DNA from: Chloroflexota bacterium
GTDB lineage: Bacteria > Chloroflexota > Anaerolineae > Anaerolineales > Anaerolineaceae
Reading direction: 5' to 3'
Assembly: GCA_012729755.1 (NCBI GenBank)
Contig: JAAYCN010000068.1
Span: forward strand, 1-64,000
DNA: 64,000 bases
The translations under genes were made by a program, and so were the position numbers. The notes beneath the pieces are model-generated. The model did not search any database. It was not told where the DNA came from and saw only the letters and a program-made list of their open reading frames with translations. Positions 1-8,109 of this stretch are shown here, in pieces (the first letter of the stretch is position 1; the number at the start of each line of letters is the position of its first letter).

Positions 1-251
1 ATGCATCTTGTCACTGCTTCTCCTGATTTAGATGCTAAAATCAGGTTCGTACCCCCTATCCTTCTGGATAATATCGCTGTCCAGCTCGGTGATTGGAGTG
101 GTTACCATCTGCTGGCTCAGCACCAAATTTCTGATTTCTGTGAGGATTTTCAAAATTCTGATTTTCAGAACATTAAATCTGGTTGGGTCAATTAAATAAA
201 CGGCGGAAGTTTTTAATGACTAATTGAATTAAAATCAGTATAATCTCGCGT
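1..251. other. left-edge region, no confident gene; possible minus-strand genes leaving the window
   Basis: The listed plus-strand 64-codon ORF has no ribosome binding site inside the window and no recognisable similarity. On the minus strand an open frame reads from about 153 to 28 (ending in ELDSDIIQKDRGYEPDFSI). After its stop come AGGAG (24-20) and a GTG at 14-12, spaced 5 nt, that would start a gene continuing left. This would make moeA divergent from a minus-strand operon. Support is weak. Confidence 0.2.
239..244 (+). promoter_or_regulatory. -10 box of the moeA operon (leaderless arrangement)
   Basis: A perfect TATAAT lies 7 nt upstream of the moeA ATG. Transcription would start at or within a base or two of the start codon. 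No convincing -35 hexamer is seen at the expected distance, and no Shine-Dalgarno sequence is present. Confidence 0.65.
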
Positions 252-1454
252 ATGCTAACGGTTAAAACACTTGACGATACCCTCCAAATTATTCGAGAAC
301 GATTTGGAATGCTGCGGTCTGGCAAAGAAACTGTGCCGATCCGAGAAGCATTAGGGCGATTCCTGGCGGTTTCTGTTACCGCTGATGAGTTTGTGCCTGA
401 TTTCAACCGTTCCACTGTGGATGGTTTCGCGGTAAGAGCTGTGGATGTGCAGGGGAGCTCTGATTCGATTCCGGCGATCTTGACCTGTGTAGGGGAAGTC
501 CATATGGGGCAAGGCAGCTTTTTCAGGGTCGGCGACGACCAGTGCGCCAGTGTGCCAACAGGCGGTGAAGTGCCTGCCGGCGCTGATTCTGTGGTGATGA
601 TGGAATTCGTGGAAGCGATCGGCGGTGGTCAATATGCGTTTTATAAGCCGAGCCCGCCGGGAAGCAACATGATCATACGTGGTGAAGACGGCAAGCCGGG
701 TGATCTGCTTCTCTGGCAAGGCAAACGCTTGAATTCAGCTGATTTAGGAACGCTTTCAGCGTTGGGAAGCAGTGAGGTGAGTGTCTCAACCCGACCGAAA
801 GTGGGAATTATTTCGACCGGCGATGAATTGGTCAATCCGGGTGAACCTTTGGGCCCCGGTCAAATCAGAGATGTCAATCAAGTGCTCATGCGGTCGCTCG
901 TTGAAGAAAATGACGGAATCGCAAAGTTCTACGGCATCGTGATTGATGAAGTTTCCGCGCTGCGGACTCGGGTTGTTCAGGCAGTCGCTGAATGCGACCT
1001 GGTTTTGGTCAGCGGAGGTACCTCTGTCGGTGAGCGTGACGCGATGGCAAAGGTTTTGTCCCAACTTGGTGAAATTTTTGTGCATGGTATCGCGGTAAAA
1101 CCAGGAAAACCGACCTTGTTGGGGAAAATAGATGATAAACCGATCTTTGGCTTACCGGGCAACCCAGTGGCGTGTTTTTTCATTTTTAATGCGCTCGTAA
1201 AGCCGCTGTTGCTGTCATTGCAGGGGGCTGAAGAAACCCGCGTCAGTCTTCCAGCTAAATTAACCAGGGCGGTTTCATCAAACCACGGTCGAGCAGAATT
1301 CGTCTTAGTTGAGTTGAGCGGATCGCAGGCCGCGCCAATTCCGAGCAAATCAGGTTTGATCTCGACAGTCAGCAAAGCGAATGGCTATTTTGTCATTCAA
1401 CGCGACCAGGAGGGGCTGCCTGCCGGAGCGGATGTCGAGATTTATTTGTTCTAA
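252..1454 (+). CDS. moeA: molybdopterin molybdenumtransferase MoeA (first paralogue)
   Basis: MoeA inserts molybdate (or tungstate) into adenylylated molybdopterin, the last step of cofactor synthesis in the cytoplasm. The 400-residue length is normal for the family. Visible landmarks are the STVDGFAV loop near residue 54 (family aspartate), PTGGEVPAGADSVVM near residue 100, a GED turn near 140, the MogA-like LVSGGTSVGERD near 250, and the C-terminal KPGKPTLLG...GLPGNPVACF block. The ATG at 252 is chosen because a TATAAT box ends only 7 nt before it. There is no Shine-Dalgarno sequence, so the message is probably leaderless. It is the first gene of a tightly packed cofactor operon, with the next start 12 nt downstream. 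Family assignment is secure; which metal it prefers cannot be read from sequence. Confidence 0.95.
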   Translation: MLTVKTLDDTLQIIRERFGMLRSGKETVPIREALGRFLAVSVTADEFVPDFNRSTVDGFAVRAVDVQGSSDSIPAILTCVGEVHMGQGSFFRVGDDQCASVPTGGEVPAGADSVVMMEFVEAIGGGQYAFYKPSPPGSNMIIRGEDGKPGDLLLWQGKRLNSADLGTLSALGSSEVSVSTRPKVGIISTGDELVNPGEPLGPGQIRDVNQVLMRSLVEENDGIAKFYGIVIDEVSALRTRVVQAVAECDLVLVSGGTSVGERDAMAKVLSQLGEIFVHGIAVKPGKPTLLGKIDDKPIFGLPGNPVACFFIFNALVKPLLLSLQGAEETRVSLPAKLTRAVSSNHGRAEFVLVELSGSQAAPIPSKSGLISTVSKANGYFVIQRDQEGLPAGADVEIYLF

Positions 1455-1466
1455 CAGGAGGGTAAC

Positions 1467-3380
1467 ATGGCCTTTACTTATCTAACCAATATACCACTCG
1501 AGCAAGCGCGGGCTGATTACCTGGCTCGTTTGATCGAGCTCGGCCTGTCAGCAAAGGCTGAAACCATCGCTACGGTTGAAGCCAACCATCGCGTGACGGC
1601 CAAGGCTGTGTATGCCAGAATCAGCGCGCCGCATTACAACGCTTGCGCGATGGATGGGATCGCGTTGGATGCCTCGAAAACTTTTGGGGCTAATGAGGTT
1701 AATCCGGTGATTCTGGAAGAAGCGGATTTCACTTGGGTAAATACCGGTGATCCGCTGCCGAGCGGATGTGACAGCGTTGTGATGGTGGAAGATGTCATCC
1801 GGGAGGGCGATTCGGTGAAGCTGTTTGCGGCAGCTACTCCCTGGCAGCATGTGAGGCAGATTGGCGAGGATGTCGCGGCAGGGGATATGATTATTCCATC
1901 CTATGAAGAACTTACCCCACCAGCGCTGGGGGCTCTGCTGGCCGCGGGGGTGCTCGAGGTAGAGGTAATTCAGAAGCCACTGGTGGCTTTCATTCCAACC
2001 GGAAATGAGATTGTTTCCCCAAAAAAGCATCCCGAGCCTGGTGAAATTATCGAGTTCAATTCAACAATTTTCTGCGGCATGGTTGAGGATTGGGGATGTC
2101 GAAGCAAGGTATATCCGATCGTGCCGGACAATCAAATCGCGATTGAAGCGGCAATAAGACAAGCCTCAGCAGAATGCGATCTGGTGTTGCTTAATGCCGG
2201 CTCATCAGCCGGCGCCAGGGATTACGCGATTGAGGCGATAGGCAAAGTCGGAGAAGTCGTCTTGCATGGCATTGCCATCAAACCTGGCAAGCCAACAATC
2301 CTCGCAAATATGATGAAATGCGAGCAGGTGGTGCCGCTGATCGGCCTGCCGGGGTACCCGGTTTCAGGAATCCTGGTGATGGAAGAAATCATTAAAGAGG
2401 TGATTTCCCTGATGACAAAACGAGTTTACCCTGCTGATAAAACAGTGGAGGCGACCAGTTCGCGCCGGCTCAATTCAGGTTTGAAGTATTTGGAATTCAT
2501 TCGCGCGAGGGTCGGAAACGTTGCCGGCAAGCGCGTAGCTGTTGCGCTGAATCGCGGCGCGGGGGTGGTCAGTTCGTTTGTCAAGGCTGATGGTATTGTG
2601 AAAATCCCACAAGATCTGGAAGGTTATGAGGCGGGCGAACAAGTTGAGGTTCAATTATTGAAATCGCTGGAGGAAATAGATCGCACTCTGGTGATTACCG
2701 GCAGTCATGACCCATTGATTGATGAAGTAATTGACCTGATGAAGCATCGGTATCCGGCTGATCGTGTGGCATCTTCACACGTGGGCAGTTTGGGCGGGAT
2801 CCTGGCTGTCAAACGTGGCGAAGCTCATCTGGGGGGGGTACATTTATTGGACGAAGACAGTGGCGAATACAATTTAGGGTATATGCGCAAGTATTTTACA
2901 GAAGGTGGTGTCGTGCTGCTGTCTTGTGTCAAGCGTACGCAAGGGTTGATCGTTGAAAAGGGCAACCCAAGGGGAGTGAAAGGGATTGAGGATTTGCCGG
3001 GGCTTAATTATGTCAACCGCCAAAAAGGGAGCGGAACACGCATCCTGATCGATTATATGTGTAAGAAACACGGTATCGATACCACCGCGATCAAAGGATA
3101 CACCCGAGAGGAATTCACCCATACAGCTGTCGCGGCCGCGGTTGCCATGGGCACGGCAGATGTCGGCTTGGGTATCTATGCGGCGTCCCGAATCTATGAC
3201 CTCGACTTTATTCCTGTGGGTGAAGAGCAATATGATCTCCTGTTTTTAGAGTCGGCCTTAGAGCTCGCGCCGGCGCAACATTTTCTGGACGTGTTAAAAT
3301 CAACTGATCTGACCATCAGGCTGAAAGCCATGGGCGGATATGAGATGAACAACCCAGGAGCGGTGAGAAAATGGAATTGA
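1467..3380 (+). CDS. MoeA paralogue fused to a PBP-like (LysR-substrate-type) domain
   Basis: A 637-residue protein. Residues about 1-395 are a MoeA module ([10 protein letters not shown] loop, [53 protein letters not shown]). Residues about 410-637 are a periplasmic-binding-protein-like domain beginning [19 protein letters not shown] and containing [14 protein letters not shown]. This two-domain form is known from anaerobes and archaea as a molybdopterin biosynthesis protein. The second domain may sense metal oxyanion or cofactor; that is inference. The start is fixed by an AGGAGGG site 5 nt upstream of the ATG. The gene ends 10 nt inside moaC, indicating translational coupling. With the upstream MoeA it gives two insertases, as in organisms handling both Mo and W. 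Confidence 0.9.
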   Translation: MAFTYLTNIPLEQARADYLARLIELGLSAKAETIATVEANHRVTAKAVYARISAPHYNACAMDGIALDASKTFGANEVNPVILEEADFTWVNTGDPLPSGCDSVVMVEDVIREGDSVKLFAAATPWQHVRQIGEDVAAGDMIIPSYEELTPPALGALLAAGVLEVEVIQKPLVAFIPTGNEIVSPKKHPEPGEIIEFNSTIFCGMVEDWGCRSKVYPIVPDNQIAIEAAIRQASAECDLVLLNAGSSAGARDYAIEAIGKVGEVVLHGIAIKPGKPTILANMMKCEQVVPLIGLPGYPVSGILVMEEIIKEVISLMTKRVYPADKTVEATSSRRLNSGLKYLEFIRARVGNVAGKRVAVALNRGAGVVSSFVKADGIVKIPQDLEGYEAGEQVEVQLLKSLEEIDRTLVITGSHDPLIDEVIDLMKHRYPADRVASSHVGSLGGILAVKRGEAHLGGVHLLDEDSGEYNLGYMRKYFTEGGVVLLSCVKRTQGLIVEKGNPRGVKGIEDLPGLNYVNRQKGSGTRILIDYMCKKHGIDTTAIKGYTREEFTHTAVAAAVAMGTADVGLGIYAASRIYDLDFIPVGEEQYDLLFLESALELAPAQHFLDVLKSTDLTIRLKAMGGYEMNNPGAVRKWN

Positions 3381-3853
3381 CCCATCTGGATGAAAAGGGC
3401 GCCGCCAGAATGGTGGATGTGAGCCAAAAACAGGCAACAGAGCGCATAGCCAAAGCCGAATCTCGCGTGAGAATGGCACCAGAAACTCTAAAGTTAATTT
3501 TGGCCGGCGAAGCAAAAAAAGGCGATGTTTTGGCGGTAGCGCGTGTGGCGGGGATTATGGCCGCCAAGAAAACATCTGAATTAATTCCCCTTTGTCACCA
3601 AATCCCAATCACGGGTGTAAGCATCGAATTTGAAGCTGTTGGAGAAACCGAGCTGGTAATCACCTCTTTTGTAAAAACTGTCAGTCAGACCGGTGTTGAG
3701 ATGGAAGCTTTGGTAGCGGCTTCTGTATCCGCGTTGACGGTTTATGATATGTTAAAGGCGGTTGACCGCGGCATGGTGATCGTGGAAACTTTGCTCGTGC
3801 TTAAGGACGGGGGTCGATCAGGTCGTTTTGAAAGAGGCACACGAAGGTTATGA
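3371..3853 (+). CDS. moaC: cyclic pyranopterin monophosphate synthase MoaC
   Basis: MoaC converts the MoaA product (3',8-cyclo-7,8-dihydro-GTP) into cyclic pyranopterin monophosphate, an early step of Moco synthesis. The 160-residue protein matches the family end to end: [29 protein letters not shown] with the conserved histidine, [20 protein letters not shown] and the C-terminal DGGRSGRF. The start overlaps the preceding gene by 10 nt, and the stop overlaps the moaA ATG by 4 nt, so it is co-translated in the operon. Identification is unambiguous. Confidence 0.97.
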   Translation: MELTHLDEKGAARMVDVSQKQATERIAKAESRVRMAPETLKLILAGEAKKGDVLAVARVAGIMAAKKTSELIPLCHQIPITGVSIEFEAVGETELVITSFVKTVSQTGVEMEALVAASVSALTVYDMLKAVDRGMVIVETLLVLKDGGRSGRFERGTRRL

Positions 3854-4791
3854 AAGACCAGTTTGGCAGAGAGATAAGTTACCTGCGGCTTTCGATCACA
3901 GAACGTTGCACATTGCGCTGCGTTTATTGCCGTTCCGAAGAAGGACTATGCCCGAAGGCCGCGGAACTAACTGCTGACCAATTGATAGAGGTCACTCGCG
4001 CGTGCGCTGAACTTGGGGTTAATAAAGTGCGCGTTACAGGCGGTGAGCCGCTCTTGCGTCGAGACCTGATTGAAATTGTCGCGGGGATTCGTGCCATCCC
4101 TGAAATCAAAGATGTTTCCCTGACGACGAACGCCCAGGATTTGGCGAATCAGGCAGCTGGTTTGAAAACTGCGGGTCTGGATCGGATAAATATCAGCATG
4201 GATTCGCTCGATCCAGATAAGTTCGAACGTATGACTAATGGAAATCTGATGAAGGTGCTGGAAGGCATTGAGAAAGCGATTGAAGTCGGTCTGGCACCGA
4301 TCAAGATTAATTGTGTGTTGATCAAAGGCACGAATGATGATGAGGTAAGGGATTTCATCGAGTTTACCCGCGATCACCCGATTGACGTGCGGTTTATTGA
4401 ATATATGCCAATCGGCAATGACAGCGAAAAAGTGGGCATTAACAATCAGGATATCCTGGCTGCCTTTCCGGAGCTGGAGCCTGTCCTGTCGCGTTACGCT
4501 GGTCAACCATCCCGGGACTATCAGATTAAAGGTTATCAGGGGCGGGTTGGGTTGATTAGCCCGATTTCCCGGCGCTTCTGTATCGACTGCAACCGCATTC
4601 GCATGATGAGCGATGGCACCCTGCGGGCTTGTCTGGGGCAGGAAAGCGAAGTTTGCCTGCGGCCAGCGCTCGACCAGGGGCATGAGGCGATTCGCGATCT
4701 GATTGAAAAAACAATATACAACAAGCCGCGCGGACACAATTTCGGAAGAGAGCATTTGAATCAGCGCAATATGAGCCGCATTGGAGGATGA
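3850..4791 (+). CDS. moaA: GTP 3',8-cyclase MoaA (radical SAM)
   Basis: Radical-SAM enzyme that rearranges GTP in the first committed step of Moco synthesis. The N-terminal CTLRCVYC motif (CxxxCxxC, residues about 17-24) binds the SAM [4Fe-4S] cluster. The second cluster cysteines are in [20 protein letters not shown] near residue 240. The protein ends in SRIGG; the C-terminal double glycine is a functional feature of MoaA. At 313 residues it is slightly shorter than E. coli MoaA. It shares ATGA with moaC and is followed at once by the MOSC-MogA gene. Confidence 0.96.
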   Translation: MKDQFGREISYLRLSITERCTLRCVYCRSEEGLCPKAAELTADQLIEVTRACAELGVNKVRVTGGEPLLRRDLIEIVAGIRAIPEIKDVSLTTNAQDLANQAAGLKTAGLDRINISMDSLDPDKFERMTNGNLMKVLEGIEKAIEVGLAPIKINCVLIKGTNDDEVRDFIEFTRDHPIDVRFIEYMPIGNDSEKVGINNQDILAAFPELEPVLSRYAGQPSRDYQIKGYQGRVGLISPISRRFCIDCNRIRMMSDGTLRACLGQESEVCLRPALDQGHEAIRDLIEKTIYNKPRGHNFGREHLNQRNMSRIGG

Positions 4792-4792
4792 T

Positions 4793-5713
4793 TTGCCAAA
4801 AGTTTTAGCAGTCAGCATTAGTGATAAAAAGGGAATAATCAAGACGCCGATTGAGAAGGCGAGACTGATTGAAAATTTCGGCATCGAAGGCGACGCTCAT
4901 GCTGGCAATTGGCACCGTCAGGTGAGCTTGCTGGATCAGCGCAGCGTTGACAAGATGATTGCCAAAGGGGCGAAGGGTTTGCGCCCCGGTATTTTCGCTG
5001 AGAATATCACTACGGAAGGGATCGAGCTGTTCAGCCTGCCGATCGGCACCAAAATTGAGATTGGCGATGTGCTCTTGGAAGTGACGCAGATTGGCAAAGA
5101 ATGCCATCAGCATTGTCAGATCTATCAGCAGGTGGGCAGTTGTGTTATGCCGCTGGAAGGCATTTTCACCCGGGTTCTGAGAGGCGGCGAAATTCAGGCA
5201 GGGGATGAGATTACGGTCAAGCCAATCATCAAAGGCGCTGTTGTGACGCTTTCGGATAAAAGCTTTGAAGGGATTCGTGAAGATAAATCCGGACCAGCTA
5301 TCGTGCAGAGACTGCAAGGACTGGTTGAGATCCTGGAGGCGCGGATTTTAGCGGATGATCAGGGGCAAATTGAAAAAACTTTGATTGAGCTCGTCGATCG
5401 CGGGGATCTTGATCTGGTCTTCACGACTGGTGGAACAGGTTTAGCCCCGCGGGATGTAACCCCTGAGGCGACCAAAGCGGTCTGTACGCGCCTTGTGCCT
5501 GGAATTCCTGAAGCGATGCGTGCGGCCAGTGCCGAAATTACTGACAAGGCTATGCTCAGTCGAGCGGTGGCTGGCATTCGCGGCAAAACATTGATCATCA
5601 ATCTGCCCGGCAGCCCTAAGGCGGCGATTGAATGTCTCGAGGTTTTCCTGCCGGTGATGAACCATGCAATCGAAACATTACGGGGCGAGGCATTTGAGTG
5701 TGGCAGGAGTTAA
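4793..5713 (+). CDS. MOSC domain - MogA/MoaB fusion protein
   Basis: About 306 residues in two modules. Residues 1-145 form a MOSC domain, with the conserved cysteine region around IGKECHQHCQIYQQVGSC. The C-terminal 150 residues form a MogA/MoaB molybdopterin adenylyltransferase (VVTLSDKSFEGIREDKSGP, FTTGGTGLAPRDVTPEAT, NLPGSPKAA). MogA adenylylates molybdopterin before MoeA inserts the metal. The MOSC part is usually linked to cofactor sulfur handling; its exact role here is inference. The ORF track starts at TTG 4781, but a GGAGG site at 4783-4787 lies inside that start and 5 nt before the TTG at 4793, which I prefer. It is the last gene of the biosynthetic block. MoaD and MoaE are not in the window. 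Confidence 0.9.
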   Translation: MPKVLAVSISDKKGIIKTPIEKARLIENFGIEGDAHAGNWHRQVSLLDQRSVDKMIAKGAKGLRPGIFAENITTEGIELFSLPIGTKIEIGDVLLEVTQIGKECHQHCQIYQQVGSCVMPLEGIFTRVLRGGEIQAGDEITVKPIIKGAVVTLSDKSFEGIREDKSGPAIVQRLQGLVEILEARILADDQGQIEKTLIELVDRGDLDLVFTTGGTGLAPRDVTPEATKAVCTRLVPGIPEAMRAASAEITDKAMLSRAVAGIRGKTLIINLPGSPKAAIECLEVFLPVMNHAIETLRGEAFECGRS

Positions 5714-5729
5714 TCCTCCCGACAGGTGA

Positions 5730-5735
5730 TATAAT
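5730..5735 (+). promoter_or_regulatory. candidate -10 box for the tupA leader
   Basis: TATAAT lies 17 nt past the stop of the MOSC-MogA gene. Starting from here, the tupA mRNA would carry a leader of roughly 150 nt containing the riboswitch candidate. No clear -35 hexamer was found. Confidence 0.45.
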
Positions 5736-5800
5736 TCATGCACTTTTGTAATTCGACAAAAGTTTCTTCGACCTGCTCGACCTAATTGCCCACGCAGATG

Positions 5801-5890
5801 GTCCTGCAGGCGGAAGTCACAGTAAATCCAAAGCGCTGTGGCTCAAGGGTGTCTGGGGAAACCAAGACGCCTCCCGTTTGGAAAGGAGAA
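5801..5890 (+). promoter_or_regulatory. candidate Moco/Tuco-type riboswitch upstream of tupA
   Basis: By hand the leader folds as a three-way junction. P1 is AGGC (5808-5811) with GCCT (5869-5872). P2 is GTCACAG (5816-5822) with CTGTGGC (5836-5842). P3 is GTCTGGG...CCAAGAC (5851-5868) closed by a GAAA tetraloop with one G-A mismatch. The 3' strand of P1 sits in GCCTCCC, whose CTCC can alternatively pair with GGAG (5885-5888), the tupA ribosome binding site. Ligand-dependent P1 formation could therefore control translation. The GNRA loop, the GCCTCCC segment and the location before an oxyanion transporter fit the Moco RNA motif, but no covariance search could be run. Confidence 0.6.
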
Positions 5891-5894
5891 GTGT

Positions 5895-6710
5895 ATGAAG
5901 AAGTTGTTTTTGGTTTTAATCATGGGGGCAATGGTATTTAGTTTCGCGGCTTGTCAGAAAACCATTGAGAACCCGGTCATTCGCATGTCGACTACGACCT
6001 CGGTGAATGATTCAGGTTTAATGGGCTACTTGTTGCCTGAGTTCGAGAAAGCGACCGGATACAAGCTCGAAATTACTTCCGCGGGCACTGGTGCGGCGAT
6101 TGAGAAGGGTGTTAAAGGGGATGCGGATATCCTGCTGGTGCACTCAAAAAGCCAGGAAGAAAAGTTCATTGGAGAGGGCTTTGATGAGGTCAGGGTTCCA
6201 TTCATGTACAACTATTTCGTGATTGTTGGCCCTGCGTCAGATCCGGCAGGCGTGAAGAATTCAAAAACCGCGGCAGAAGCCTTCAAGCTGATCTTCGACA
6301 GCGGTTCACCATTCATCACGCGGGGTGACAAGAGCGGCACCAATACCAAAGAATTAGGGCTTTGGGAGGCTGCTGGGGTCAACCCCGAAGGTCAGCCCTG
6401 GTATGAAAATATAGGCAGTGGTATGGGCGCGGCATTGACCGCGGCGAACGAGAAACAGGCTTACACTCTGTCGGATAAGGCTACTTACCTGGCGCATGAA
6501 AATGATCTTGAGATCCTGTTGGAAACCGCTGACGATATGATGAACACCTATTCCATGATTGCCATCAGCCCGAAGCGTTTTGCCGACACGAACGCGGTTG
6601 GCGCCCAGGCTTTTATTGACTGGGTGAAAAGCGACGCTGCCCGCAAACTGATCGCTGAGTATGGCGTCAAAGAATACGGTCAGGCGTTATTCTACAATCT
6701 GGACAAGTAA
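5895..6710 (+). CDS. tupA: tungstate/molybdate ABC transporter substrate-binding lipoprotein (TupA-like)
   Basis: Extracytoplasmic oxyanion-binding protein of 271 residues. It has a lipoprotein signal (MKKLFLVLIMGAM, lipobox FAAC) and the TupA hallmark TTTSVNDSGLMGYL just after the signal, followed by SAGTGAAIEKG and GDADILLVH. The track's longer ORF (from 5838) is rejected because AAAGGAG stands 6 nt before the ATG at 5895. TupA proteins are highly selective for tungstate over molybdate; selectivity here is inferred from family only. The gene lies between a candidate riboswitch leader and a very strong hairpin terminator, which would make it the most abundant product of tupABC. Confidence 0.9.
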   Translation: MKKLFLVLIMGAMVFSFAACQKTIENPVIRMSTTTSVNDSGLMGYLLPEFEKATGYKLEITSAGTGAAIEKGVKGDADILLVHSKSQEEKFIGEGFDEVRVPFMYNYFVIVGPASDPAGVKNSKTAAEAFKLIFDSGSPFITRGDKSGTNTKELGLWEAAGVNPEGQPWYENIGSGMGAALTAANEKQAYTLSDKATYLAHENDLEILLETADDMMNTYSMIAISPKRFADTNAVGAQAFIDWVKSDAARKLIAEYGVKEYGQALFYNLDK

Positions 6711-6716
6711 ATAGTT

Positions 6717-6757
6717 AATAAAGGCTGAAAGCAGTGCTTTCAGCCTTTATTTTTTTA
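6717..6757 (+). terminator. strong intrinsic terminator/attenuator between tupA and tupB
   Basis: A perfect 16-bp stem (AATAAAGGCTGAAAGC and its complement) with a 3-nt loop AGT is followed by a run of T. It ends 2 nt before the tupB start codon, so it probably attenuates rather than ends the operon. Confidence 0.85.
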
Positions 6758-6758
6758 G

Positions 6759-7445
6759 ATGGAATTCATCCGTACTGCTTTAAACCTCCTGTTCGGGGCC
6801 AACCCTGAATTGCGCCAGATTATCGGCGTGACTCTGCGTATGTCGATGTTCAGCACGCTGATTTCAGCTTTGCTCGGCATTCCGATTGGGGTTTGGGTGG
6901 GAGGTAATGAGTTTAAACTCAAAGGTTGGGTGACCCGTCTGATGAACACACTGATGGGCATTCCGCCCGTGGTAGGCGGCCTGGTTGTCTATCTCTTACT
7001 GTCAAGGTCAGGCCCATTGGGCAGCTTAAAGCTTTTATATACCGTAACTGCCATGGTGATCGCGCAGGTAATATTGATTACGCCGATCATCGCCAGCATG
7101 ACCGCCAATGTCGTCTCAATTCGTGCTAATTCCATCCGCGAGACTTGTCATGGACTGGGGATTGGCAATCACCAGCGCATGCGTTTGATGCTGGCCGAGT
7201 TCAGGGTGCCATTTATCTCTATTGTTTTGGCTGGCTTTGGCCGAGCTATTGCCGAGGTGGGGGCGATCCAGATGGTAGGTGGCAACATCCAATTCAAAAC
7301 CCGTGTGATGACCACAGCGATCATGATGCAATCAAATATGGGTCATTTTGAGCTGGCAGTCGCGCTCGGTGTGGTGTTGTTGTTGATTTCATTCGCCATT
7401 AATTCTTTTGTTTACAGGCTGCAGAAAGGATGGCAGCGTGTATAG
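6759..7445 (+). CDS. tupB: tungstate ABC transporter permease (TupB-like)
   Basis: Membrane permease of 228 residues with about five hydrophobic segments. It has an ABC-permease coupling loop seen as ETCHGLGIGNHQRMRLMLAEF and the RAIAEVGAIQMVGGNI region typical of TupB/WtpB permeases. It would pass tungstate (or molybdate) from TupA into the cell, driven by TupC. The ATG at 6759 gives the expected N-terminus, but it lies 2 nt after the T-run of a terminator and no ribosome binding site is visible. Its last codons overlap the tupC start by 8 nt. Confidence 0.88.
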   Translation: MEFIRTALNLLFGANPELRQIIGVTLRMSMFSTLISALLGIPIGVWVGGNEFKLKGWVTRLMNTLMGIPPVVGGLVVYLLLSRSGPLGSLKLLYTVTAMVIAQVILITPIIASMTANVVSIRANSIRETCHGLGIGNHQRMRLMLAEFRVPFISIVLAGFGRAIAEVGAIQMVGGNIQFKTRVMTTAIMMQSNMGHFELAVALGVVLLLISFAINSFVYRLQKGWQRV

Positions 7446-8109
7446 CATCAAAGACGTTCGGGTTGTCTACGGCAGTCAATTGATCTTGTCAATTGATGAG
7501 CTATTATTTGAGAGCGCTAAAAAATATGGCATTATTGGTGAAAATGGAAGCGGCAAAACAACGTTGTTAAAAGTAATCAGCCAATGGCTTGTTCCAACGC
7601 ATGGGAATGTGACTGGTTTTAATAAGGTTGATGTTGGGTATATGCCACAGAAGCCGTTCATTTTCTCAATATCGGTACTGAACAACGTTCTGATTGCTTT
7701 GGAGGGGGTCAGCGACGCTGAACAGAGAGCTTTTTCCGCGCTGGAGAAAGTGGGTTTAAACGGTTTAGCGAAACGGCGTGCGGATCGCCTTTCAGGGGGG
7801 GAGATGCAGCGTCTGTCTCTGGCAAGGATGATTGCAAAGCCTCGCCAGGTACTGCTTCTCGATGAACCTTCCTCCGCGACTGACATCCGGGGTACTGATC
7901 AGATTGAAAAAATTTTGGACGCATATTGCGCGGAAACCAGGTGTACTTTGATCATGACCACCCATTCTCCTGCTCAAGCATTGAGAATGGTGGATGAAGT
8001 TATCTATCTGGAAGATGGTCAAATGGTCGAACATGGCCCGGCTGACCAGGTCATTCGTCATACTGACAACCCGAAAACTTTAGCTTTTCTGCAACATTGG
8101 CATATTTAG
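7438..8109 (+). CDS. tupC: tungstate ABC transporter ATP-binding protein (TupC-like)
   Basis: ABC ATPase of 223 residues energising TupAB. Walker A GENGSGKTT, a Q-loop in MPQKPF, signature LSGGEMQRL, Walker B VLLLDEP and the H-loop TTH are all present. The track begins at 7408 with an unlikely start. I choose GTG 7438, which is preceded by AAAGGA about 8 nt upstream and gives the normal VYSIKDVRVVYG opening. It overlaps the tupB stop, showing coupled translation of permease and ATPase. Confidence 0.88.
   Translation: MYSIKDVRVVYGSQLILSIDELLFESAKKYGIIGENGSGKTTLLKVISQWLVPTHGNVTGFNKVDVGYMPQKPFIFSISVLNNVLIALEGVSDAEQRAFSALEKVGLNGLAKRRADRLSGGEMQRLSLARMIAKPRQVLLLDEPSSATDIRGTDQIEKILDAYCAETRCTLIMTTHSPAQALRMVDEVIYLEDGQMVEHGPADQVIRHTDNPKTLAFLQHWHI

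Noticed and set aside
1-195. 64-codon plus-strand ORF at the left edge
   Set aside because: No ribosome binding site inside the window and no recognisable protein features; the opposite strand reads at least as well.
3967-4884. 305-codon minus-strand ORF across moaA
   Set aside because: Shadow of moaA and the MOSC-MogA gene; no family features, low-complexity reading.
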